Shown here in pieces: positions 1-5,029 of a stretch of 9,024 nucleotides of DNA. Origin of the DNA: JBLIDK01 sp047632595 (GTDB lineage: Bacteria > Bacteroidota > Bacteroidia > Sphingobacteriales > Sphingobacteriaceae); contig JBLIDK010000067.1 in NCBI GenBank assembly GCA_047632595.1, positions 1-9,024 of the forward strand. Direction: 5' to 3'. The position numbers and the translations under genes are program-made. Position 1 is the stretch's first letter; each line of letters starts with the position of its first letter. The notes under the pieces are model-generated. The model was given only the letters and a program-made list of their open reading frames with translations. It was not told the DNA's origin and did not search any database.

Positions 1-360
1 ACAACCAAGGAACGTATTGAGTTATTTAAAACTGCTGGAAAAGAAGTAATCATATCAATACTTCCAGTTGTTGATGATTTTGAAAGAGCTGTAAATTCTC
101 TTCAAGACACTGAAGAACATAAACACCTTATTGAAGGTATAGTTTTGGTTCAATCTAAATTAAACAACATCCTTAAATCTCATGGTTTAAAAGCTATGGA
201 TGCAAAAGGAAAACCGTTCGACCCAGAAATACATGAGGCGGTAACGGAGGTTCCTGTTGAAAGTAAAAAACAAAAGGGCACTGTAGTAGATGATATTGAA
301 AAAGGCTACTACTTAAATGATACTTTATTGCGCTTCGCAAAAGTTGTCGTAGGAAAATAA
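1..360 (+). CDS. grpE: Nucleotide exchange factor GrpE, 3' part (5' end outside window)
   Basis: The reading frame is open from the first base and ends with TAA at 358-360, giving the last 119 residues. GrpE is the nucleotide exchange factor of the cytoplasmic DnaK (Hsp70) chaperone; it releases ADP so that substrate can cycle. The visible part starts in the long dimerisation helix (KERIELF, then ILPVVDDFERAV, the usual L-P-V-x-D-x-F/L-E-R-A pattern). It continues into the C-terminal beta domain that contacts DnaK, with the diagnostic stretches KPFDPEIHEAV, KGTVVDDIEKGYYLND and LLRFAKVVVGK. The N-terminal, charged part lies upstream of the window, so the start codon cannot be given. A TTG at 145 is inside the conserved domain and is not a start. 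dnaJ follows after 7 bp, the classic grpE-dnaJ pairing, so co-transcription is very likely. The promoter, and any heat-shock control, would be upstream of the window. Confidence 0.95.
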   Translation, partial: TTKERIELFKTAGKEVIISILPVVDDFERAVNSLQDTEEHKHLIEGIVLVQSKLNNILKSHGLKAMDAKGKPFDPEIHEAVTEVPVESKKQKGTVVDDIEKGYYLNDTLLRFAKVVVGK

Positions 361-367
361 ATTAAAA

Positions 368-1525
368 ATGGCAAAAAGAGATTATTACGACATATTAGGT
401 GTTTCAAAAGGTGCAACAGCCGATGAAATTAAAAAGGCATACCGAAAAATGGCCTTGAAATATCATCCGGATAAAAACCCAGATGATAAAGCTTCAGAGG
501 ATATGTTTAAAGAAGCTGCAGAAGCTTACGAAATACTTGGAACTGAAGAAAAACGTCAAAAATATGATCGTTTTGGACATGCGGGTGCAGGTAGTGCTGC
601 TGGCGGTGGTTTTAGTGGCCACAACATGAACATGGATGATATATTCTCTCAATTTGGGGATGTTTTTGGTGGCGAACATCCATTTGAAAGCTTTTTTGGC
701 GGCGGAAGATCTCGTCAACAAAGTAGAGGAAGGTCTAAAGGTTCAAACCTTAGGATAAAGCTTTCTCTAACTTTAGAAGAAATTGCAAAAGGTGTTGAAA
801 AGAAGATAAAGGTAAATAAATTTACTGCTTGTTCTACTTGTAGTGGTAGCGGAGCCAAGTCTGGTTCAAGCATGTCAACTTGCGGGACTTGTGGTGGTGC
901 TGGTGCTGTAAGACAAGTTACTAATACTATTCTAGGTCAAATGCAAACAACTACCACCTGCCCTTCTTGTAATGGTGTTGGTCAACAAATTAAAGAAAAA
1001 TGTGCCCCTTGTGCAGGTAGCGGTAGAACTCGAAACGAGGAAACAATTACTATGACAATTCCTGCTGGAGTTACTGAAGGTATGCAGCTTTCACTACGTG
1101 GAAACGGAAATGCTGGAGAAAATGGTGCCCAACCTGGAGACTTACTAATTGTAATACATGAACTAAAACATAGCCATTTCGAAAGAGATGGAAGCAATGT
1201 AATTTATGGCTTATACTTAAGTTTTGTAGATGCTGCTTTAGGAACAACAGTTGAGATTCCCACTTTAGATAGTAAGGCCAAAATTAAGATAGAACCAGGA
1301 ACTCAAAGTGGTAAATTACTTCGACTTAAAGGAAAAGGTATTCCAAATATGGAAGGCTATGGTAAAGGTGATCAAATAGTACATATAAACATATGGACGC
1401 CTAAGGTTTTAAGTAAAGATGAAAAGGATGCTTTAGAAAAGCTACAAAAATCAGCCAACTTTAAACCTCAACCAGGTAAAAACGACAAAAGCTTTTTTGA
1501 CAGAGTAAAAGAAATGTTTGAATAA
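368..1525 (+). CDS. dnaJ: Chaperone protein DnaJ (Hsp40, type I)
   Basis: This 385-residue protein is the J-domain co-chaperone that delivers unfolded clients to DnaK and stimulates its ATPase in the cytoplasm. The full type I layout is visible. A J domain spans residues 1-70 with the catalytic HPD tripeptide at 33-35. A Gly/Phe-rich linker runs from about 73 to 115 (GAGSAAGGGF, FESFFGGG). The cysteine-rich zinc domain has four CxxCxGxG repeats starting at C155, C172, C198 and C212. The C-terminal substrate-binding and dimerisation domains follow (MTIPAGVTEGMQLSLRGNGNAG, then KGKGIPNMEGYGKGD). All eight zinc ligands are present. Length is slightly above the usual ~375. The ATG at 368 starts the conserved MAKRDYYDILGV, so the start is secure. 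It sits 7 bp after grpE, and its TAA shares one base with the ATG of the ABC ATPase gene, suggesting translational coupling to the exporter genes. Confidence 0.98.
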   Translation: MAKRDYYDILGVSKGATADEIKKAYRKMALKYHPDKNPDDKASEDMFKEAAEAYEILGTEEKRQKYDRFGHAGAGSAAGGGFSGHNMNMDDIFSQFGDVFGGEHPFESFFGGGRSRQQSRGRSKGSNLRIKLSLTLEEIAKGVEKKIKVNKFTACSTCSGSGAKSGSSMSTCGTCGGAGAVRQVTNTILGQMQTTTTCPSCNGVGQQIKEKCAPCAGSGRTRNEETITMTIPAGVTEGMQLSLRGNGNAGENGAQPGDLLIVIHELKHSHFERDGSNVIYGLYLSFVDAALGTTVEIPTLDSKAKIKIEPGTQSGKLLRLKGKGIPNMEGYGKGDQIVHINIWTPKVLSKDEKDALEKLQKSANFKPQPGKNDKSFFDRVKEMFE

Positions 1526-2436
1526 TGATATTATCAGTTAAAGGAGTTAAAAAGTCTTTTGGGACACATACAGCCTTAAATGGCGTTGATTTAGAAATCC
1601 CAAAACGGAGTATTTTTGGTCTTTTAGGTCCAAATGGTGCTGGTAAAACTACTCTTTTACGAATCATTAATCAGATTTTAGCTCCCGATGAAGGTACGGT
1701 ACTTTTTAACGGCCAACCACTTCAGGAATCTCATATTCAACAAATTGGATATTTACCTGAAGAAAGAGGACTTTATAAAAAGATGAAAATTGGTGAGCAA
1801 GCTATTTATTTAGCTCGTTTAAAAGGTTTATCTCGTACCGAAGCTGTTAAACGCTTAAAATACTGGTTTGAAAAATTTGAAATTACCGACTGGTGGGATA
1901 AAAAAGTAGAAGAGCTTTCAAAAGGTATGGGACAAAAGGTTCAATTTATTACTACGGTAATGCATGAGCCTGAATTGTTAATTTTAGATGAGCCTTTTTC
2001 AGGATTTGATCCCATAAACATAGAGTTAATTCAAAACGAAATTCTTGAATTAAATAAAAAAGGAGTTACCATTATCTTTTCTACTCACCGTATGGAATCG
2101 GTAGATCAAATGTGCGATCACATAGCTTTGATAAATCAATCGAAATGTATTCTTACAGGCACGGTTGAAGATGTTCGTAATAGATATCGTAACAACACCT
2201 ATAAATTAGGATACTCTGGCGAATTGAATGAATTCCCATCAAGTGATAAATTTGAAGTAATTACCCACCAAAACGATGGTAAAAAAGGCTTAGCAACTCT
2301 TAAAATTGGAAGTGATAACAACACATCAGCTATTTTAGACTTGTTGCCTAAGTCAAATCCTATAACTTACTTAGAAGAAATCATTCCGAGCATTCACGAC
2401 ATATTTGTTAAAAGTGTAAAAGAACAACAATCATGA
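1525..2436 (+). CDS. ABC transporter ATP-binding protein, NatA-like
   Basis: This 303-residue cytoplasmic ATPase powers the permease encoded next. All nucleotide-binding motifs are present: Walker A GPNGAGKTT at 35-43, signature LSKGMGQKV at 131-139, Walker B LLILDEP with D155-E156, D-loop SGFD at 159-162, and the switch histidine H188 in STHRM. Where many ABC ATPases have a Q-loop glutamine, this protein reads GYLPEERGLY (75-84), with glutamate. I recall this as usual in the NatA-type subgroup, so it is not read as a defect. The C-terminal ~80 residues after the ATPase core resemble the DUF4162 tail of such proteins. The start ATG overlaps the dnaJ stop by one base (TAATG), and the end overlaps the permease start by four (ATGA), so the ATPase and permease are almost surely one complex. 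The substrate is unknown: NatAB exports sodium in Bacillus, but homologues in Bacteroidota are not functionally defined, so no gene symbol is given. Confidence 0.93.
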   Translation: MILSVKGVKKSFGTHTALNGVDLEIPKRSIFGLLGPNGAGKTTLLRIINQILAPDEGTVLFNGQPLQESHIQQIGYLPEERGLYKKMKIGEQAIYLARLKGLSRTEAVKRLKYWFEKFEITDWWDKKVEELSKGMGQKVQFITTVMHEPELLILDEPFSGFDPINIELIQNEILELNKKGVTIIFSTHRMESVDQMCDHIALINQSKCILTGTVEDVRNRYRNNTYKLGYSGELNEFPSSDKFEVITHQNDGKKGLATLKIGSDNNTSAILDLLPKSNPITYLEEIIPSIHDIFVKSVKEQQS

Positions 2437-3770
2437 ACAAGATTTGGTTAGTAATTCAACGTGAATTCATGACGAGAGTACGAAAAAAGTCATTTTTAGT
2501 TATGACCTTTTTAGGACCACTTTTATTAGTAGGAATGTACGGTTTGGCTATTTTTATTATCATTAAAGGCGATGATTTAGATGATGCTAAAAAAGTTGTT
2601 GTTGTGAACGAAAATACCATTGTAAATAATTCCTTTGATGGTAGGAACAATGTTGTTTTCACCTATGAATCAAAGGAAGTTGATTCGGTTAAAAAAACAT
2701 TCTTAGAAAAAGGCTACGACTATTTACTTTACATTCCTGAATTTTCAATTGATGATCCAGAAGGAATTAAGCTTTATAGTGAAAGTCAAGCGAGTATTAC
2801 GACAAGAGAACTCATCTCATCTGAAATAAGAAAACAATTAGAGGAAATTCGATTAGTAGAACAAGGTATTAGTAAAGAAACCTTGGCTAAACTAAAGCCT
2901 AAAGTTAGCATCACTACTCTAAAAATAACTAAAGAAGGGGAGCAAGCTAGTAGCACTGATTTGGCTACGATAATTGGAATAATAGCCTCTATTGCAATCT
3001 ACTTTACCATATTTTTATATGGCGTCCAAGTAATGCGTGGAGTGCTTGAAGAAAAAACCAGCAGAATTGTTGAAGTGATCGTTTCGAGTGTGAAACCTTT
3101 TCAATTAATGATGGGAAAAATATTAGGTGTGGCAGCAGTTGGGCTATTACAATACTTTTTATGGATTGTTTTGACCCTAGTTTTGGCTACTTCGGTTTCT
3201 GCTTTTGTTGGAGGTACTACTTCCATTGATGCTTCAGATATTGCGCAAATTCAGTCTTCACCTTTAGCACAAACTCAAAGTTCTGGTGTTTTTGAGCAAC
3301 TATCTAAGAATGAAGAATTCTCCTCTATTTTTGCCGCATTTGATAGTATTAACATAACTCAGCTTTTAATTAGCTTCATGGTCTATTTTATTGGTGGGTA
3401 TTTAATTTACAGTGCCTTATTTGCAGCAATTGCAGCGGCAGTTGATAGTGAAAGTGATATGCAACAGTTTATGCTTCCTGTAACCTTGCCCTTAATATTT
3501 TCTATAATTATTGGGAATGCTTTGGTTGTAAATAGTCCAAATGGGACTTTAGCCTTTTGGTTCTCTATGATCCCTCTCACCTCTCCTATTGTTATGATGT
3601 TACGAATTCCTTTTGGGGTTCCTTTATGGGAATTGTTATTAAGTATGACTTTATTGGTTGCTGGCTTTATATTTATTGTTTGGGTTGCTTCTAAGATTTA
3701 CCGAACTGGAATTCTTATGTATGGTAAAAAAATCACCTACAAGGAATTGTGGAAATGGTTGAGGTACTAA
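2433..3770 (+). CDS. ABC-2 type transporter permease, NatB-like
   Basis: This 445-residue inner-membrane protein is the partner of the preceding ATPase. An N-terminal amphipathic stretch (VIQREFMTRVRKKSFLV) leads into the first membrane segment at about 21-45. A polar domain of about 130 residues follows (46-177), expected outside the membrane. A cluster of membrane segments comes next, at roughly 178-200, 228-255, 308-338, 345-365, 372-390 and 398-421. The motif EEKTSRIVEVIVSSVKPFQL (206-225), between the second and third segments, is the hallmark of NatB-like ABC-2 permeases. A Gln/Ser-rich insert at about 262-300 separates the third and fourth segments. The protein ends in a short basic cytoplasmic tail (YGKKITYKELWKWLRY). 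The 4-base ATGA overlap with the ATPase gene fixes the start. The stop codon lies inside a long perfect inverted repeat, so the operon probably ends here. Export of an ion or small molecule is inferred from family only. Confidence 0.92.
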   Translation: MNKIWLVIQREFMTRVRKKSFLVMTFLGPLLLVGMYGLAIFIIIKGDDLDDAKKVVVVNENTIVNNSFDGRNNVVFTYESKEVDSVKKTFLEKGYDYLLYIPEFSIDDPEGIKLYSESQASITTRELISSEIRKQLEEIRLVEQGISKETLAKLKPKVSITTLKITKEGEQASSTDLATIIGIIASIAIYFTIFLYGVQVMRGVLEEKTSRIVEVIVSSVKPFQLMMGKILGVAAVGLLQYFLWIVLTLVLATSVSAFVGGTTSIDASDIAQIQSSPLAQTQSSGVFEQLSKNEEFSSIFAAFDSINITQLLISFMVYFIGGYLIYSALFAAIAAAVDSESDMQQFMLPVTLPLIFSIIIGNALVVNSPNGTLAFWFSMIPLTSPIVMMLRIPFGVPLWELLLSMTLLVAGFIFIVWVASKIYRTGILMYGKKITYKELWKWLRY

Positions 3771-3800
3771 TAAAATAGCTAAAGCTATTTTATTAGTACC
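3763..3800. repeat. Perfect 18-bp inverted repeat over the permease stop codon
   Basis: The arm GGTACTAATAAAATAGCT (3763-3780) is followed by AA and then by its exact reverse complement (3783-3800). The left arm includes the last permease codon (TAC) and the TAA stop. An 18-bp perfect stem with a 2-nt nominal loop is far beyond chance, and in RNA it would form a stable though AU-rich hairpin. No T-run follows on the plus strand, so it is not a textbook intrinsic terminator. It could still mark or protect the 3' end of the grpE-dnaJ-exporter transcript, or be a snap-back duplication scar. Confidence 0.85.
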
Positions 3801-4031
3801 GAGTGTGAGTCTTTAGCAAGAGGGGGTTTTTCTTTTTGAATTCAGAAACACCCCTTCCCCACAAAGACGGTTATTTCGAACGGAGTGCAACGAAGAGAGA
3901 AATCTTCCTTCAAGGATCCGAAAAAGTCAAAACTTTTGCATACGCCAGTCACATACTGGCAAAAAAACTTCGAAGTTCAAGCCGATTTCAAATCTTTTTG
4001 GCTATTTAAAATAATTTATTTTATTTCCGTC
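3801..4031. other. Intergenic stretch with small hairpins, no gene seen
   Basis: No reading frame here looks like a protein. A G5-T5-C-T5 tract at 3822-3837 can pair weakly with CCCCT at 3851-3855, but two mismatches make it a poor terminator. Small dyads are present: AAAAGT/ACTTTT (3922-3927 and 3932-3937), GCCAGT/ACTGGC (3944-3949 and 3955-3960) and the self-complementary AACTTCGAAGTT (3966-3977). None has a T-run in a position that would make a clear terminator. A long frame crossing 3885-4127 runs through these repeats and has no protein-like features. Confidence 0.5.
3869..3906. repeat. REP-like imperfect inverted sequence, possible dispersed repeat
   Basis: The sequence begins TTATTTCGAACGGAGTG and ends GAAGAGAGAAATCTT. 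It has short inverted ends, ATTTC (3873-3877) with GAAAT (3899-3903), and an inner alternative TTCG/CGAA pairing. It resembles the short intergenic repeats of the type ATTTCGAGC...GCGAGAAAT that I recall as scattered in many Bacteroidota genomes. Only one copy lies in this window, so repetition elsewhere in the genome is inference. Strand and exact limits are uncertain. Confidence 0.4.
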
Positions 4032-4145
4032 GCGGAAGCGTCAGGATTACTCCCTTCGGTCGTGAGAGAAGTTCGAACCCCGGGTTCTCATCACTCTCGC
4101 TCCGCTAAAAAAAAAGCCCCTCAGTAAAATTGCAAAGATTTAACC
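4032..4145. repeat. 114-bp tandem repeat, unit 1 (tRNA-proximal repeat)
   Basis: The first unit runs from GCGGAAGCG at 4032 to the base before the next GCGGAAGCG at 4146. The first ~98 bp are identical to unit 2 except for one extra C in the CCCCGGG tract near 4077-4084. Both units include a run of nine A and the left arm of the terminator (AGCCCCTCAGT). After CAGTAAAA the units diverge: unit 1 reads TTGCAAAGATTTAACC and lacks the right terminator arm. Internal pairing is possible: GCGGAAGCG (4032-4040) with CGCTCCGC (4098-4105), and GTGAGAGAA (4062-4070) with TTCTCATCAC (4085-4094), each with one bulged base. Confidence 0.85.
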
Positions 4146-4259
4146 GCGGAAGCGTCAGGATTACTCCCTTCGGTCGTGAGAGAAGTTCGAACCCGGGTTC
4201 TCATCACTCTCGCTCCGCTAAAAAAAAAGCCCCTCAGTAAAACTGAGGGGCTTTTTCAA
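4146..4259. repeat. 114-bp tandem repeat, unit 2, ending in the tRNA terminator
   Basis: This is the second unit, nearly identical to unit 1 over about 98 bp (4145-4242), followed by the complete right arm of the terminator (4242-4256). The same nested pairing is available: 4146-4154 with 4211-4218, and 4176-4184 with 4198-4207. Loss of one C makes the loop contain the perfect palindrome GAACCCGGGTTC (4189-4200). Exactly 114 bp after its start the same 9-mer GCGGAAGCG recurs at 4260-4268, where it forms the 3' acceptor strand of the tRNA-Ser gene plus flanking bases. Confidence 0.85.
4220..4256 (-). terminator. Rho-independent terminator of tRNA-Ser (can act on both strands)
   Basis: The arms 4224-4238 and 4242-4256 pair over 15 bp around a 3-nt loop, with a GC-rich core AGCCCCTCAGT/ACTGAGGGGCT. 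Read on the minus strand it lies 4 bp past the tRNA 3' end and is followed by nine T (plus-strand A at 4220-4228), an ideal intrinsic terminator. On the plus strand it is followed by five T, so it may also stop transcription arriving from the left. Confidence 0.9.
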
Positions 4260-4260
4260 G

Positions 4261-4345
4261 CGGAAGCGGAGGGATTCGAACCCCCGGTACCTTACGGTAC
4301 AGTAGTTTTCAAGACTACCGCATTCGACCACTCTGCCACGCTTCC
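4261..4345 (-). tRNA. tRNA-Ser (anticodon UGA)
   Basis: On the minus strand the 7-bp acceptor stem GGAAGCG/CGCTTCC (4339-4345 with 4262-4268) closes the cloverleaf, with discriminator G at 4261. The anticodon arm is GTAGT-CTTGAAA-ACTAC on the plus-strand span 4302-4318; the anticodon TGA (plus 4309-4311) follows CT and reads serine UCN codons, chiefly UCA. The long variable arm typical of class II tRNAs is present, GTACC-GTAA-GGTAC (4287-4300). The T arm is GGGGG-TTCGAAT-CCCTC with one G-U pair. CCA is not encoded, so it must be added after transcription. A strong terminator follows and a perfect -7 promoter element precedes the gene. Confidence 0.96.
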
Positions 4346-4349
4346 ACTG

Positions 4350-4357
4350 CAAAAGTA
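4350..4357 (-). promoter_or_regulatory. Candidate -7 promoter element of the tRNA-Ser gene
   Basis: On the minus strand this reads TACTTTTG, an exact match to the Bacteroidota -7 consensus TAnnTTTG. It ends only 4 bp before the first tRNA base, so the transcript would begin at or very near the mature 5' end. No good TTG is seen at the expected -33 distance, so the call rests on one element and position. Confidence 0.4.
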
Positions 4358-4417
4358 AGCATAGCATTAGTTTAATGGGACATTATTTGAAAAAATATTC
4401 AAAGGAATTAAATATCC

Positions 4418-4945
4418 TTATTTTGTTTTTGAAAAGTAGTCCCACAACACAATGCCGGCGGTGACTGACACGTTAAATGAATGCTTTGTTCCATGCTGAG
4501 GAACCTCGATACAGTCATCAATTTCCTCCATTATTTCATCATCTACACCGAAAACTTCATTTCCTAAGATGAATGCATACTCCGTTTCACCTTTAAATTT
4601 GAATTCCGTTAACATCGTACTTCCATCAGCTTGCTCAATTGCTATTATTTTATAACCTTCTTCTTGAAGTTGCTTCACACATTCTAAAGTAGTAGCATAC
4701 TCTTCCCATAGAACACTTTCTGTTGCTCCCAAGGCCGATTTTTCAATTTCTTTATGTGGTGGCTTTGCCGTAAATCCACAAAGGCAAATTTTTCGAATTG
4801 CAAATGCATCGCTTGTTCTAAAAATGGAACCAACATTTAAGGCACTTCTTATATTGTCTAGAACAATAACTACAGGTCGTTTGTCCATTTCCTTAAATTC
4901 TTCTGGGCTAATTCGGCCCAATTCCTCCATTGATAATTTTTTCAT
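4418..4945 (-). CDS. TrmH/SpoU-family RNA 2'-O-ribose methyltransferase
   Basis: This 175-residue cytoplasmic enzyme of the SPOUT class uses S-adenosylmethionine to methylate a ribose 2'-OH in tRNA or rRNA. The three SpoU motifs are visible: motif 1 NIRSALNVGSIFRTSDAF (31-48) with the catalytic-type Arg43, motif 2 ILGNEVFGVDDE (126-137), and motif 3 VPQHGTKHSFNVSVTAGI (148-165), whose N158-V-S contributes to the cofactor-binding knot. The protein is short and lacks the N-terminal L30e-like RNA-binding domain of RlmB/TsnR types, so it resembles the small TrmH/TrmL-like group. Whether it targets tRNA or rRNA cannot be told from sequence alone. It is divergent from mutS (84 bp between starts). 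It points towards tRNA-Ser on the same strand, 72 bp away, with only weak AT-rich hairpins between. A shared transcript is possible, but the tRNA has its own promoter-like site. Confidence 0.92.
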   Translation of the reverse strand: MKKLSMEELGRISPEEFKEMDKRPVVIVLDNIRSALNVGSIFRTSDAFAIRKICLCGFTAKPPHKEIEKSALGATESVLWEEYATTLECVKQLQEEGYKIIAIEQADGSTMLTEFKFKGETEYAFILGNEVFGVDDEIMEEIDDCIEVPQHGTKHSFNVSVTAGIVLWDYFSKTK

Positions 4946-4974
4946 AGTTTATAAAGATAGTGTGGAAAAATGAG

Positions 4975-5006
4975 TTGTGTAGAGCATAAATTTATAAATA
5001 TCTTTA
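4975..5006 (+). promoter_or_regulatory. mutS: Candidate mutS promoter (TTG-N21-TATCTTTA)
   Basis: TTG at 4975-4977 and TATCTTTA at 4999-5006 are separated by 21 bp and resemble the Bacteroidota -33 / -7 pair, with one mismatch at the last base of TAnnTTTG. The -7 ends 23 bp before the GTG start. A second TATCTTTA on the opposite strand (4952-4959) lies 6 bp before the methyltransferase ATG but lacks a -33 partner. The match is plausible but short. Confidence 0.35.
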
Positions 5007-5029
5007 GGGTTCAGAAGAATATGTGAAGA

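Noticed and set aside
1594..1656. Defective ABC ATPase because the Q-loop position has glutamate
   Set aside because: Walker A, signature, Walker B and switch histidine are intact, and the GYLPEERGLY form is, to my knowledge, normal in NatA-like proteins. The Q-loop itself is encoded near 1747-1776.
3885..4127. 80-residue open frame on the plus strand in the intergenic region
   Set aside because: It runs through the REP-like sequence and the first 114-bp repeat unit and ends at the A9 and terminator arm. The translation has no protein-like pattern, and a near-identical stretch recurs in the second repeat in another frame. It is a by-product of repeats.
4032..4259. CRISPR array
   Set aside because: There are only two long (~98 bp) copies with a ~15-bp gap, no set of equal short repeats with unique spacers, and no cas genes.
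4260..4345. tRNA 3' end as an attachment site of an integrated genomic island
   Set aside because: There is no integrase, no long direct repeat of the tRNA 3' end and no foreign cargo. Only a 9-bp match recurs, and the neighbours are ordinary core genes.
4176..4358. 60-residue open frame on the plus strand containing GFEPPVPYGTVVFKTTAFDHSATLP
   Set aside because: This is the antisense translation of the tRNA-Ser gene and its terminator, a common false protein call.
4386..4419. Terminator of the RNA methyltransferase gene on the minus strand
   Set aside because: Only weak AT-rich dyads (TTTGAA/TTCAAA at 4386-4403, AAGGA/TCCTT overlapping the stop at 4402-4419) are present, without a GC core.
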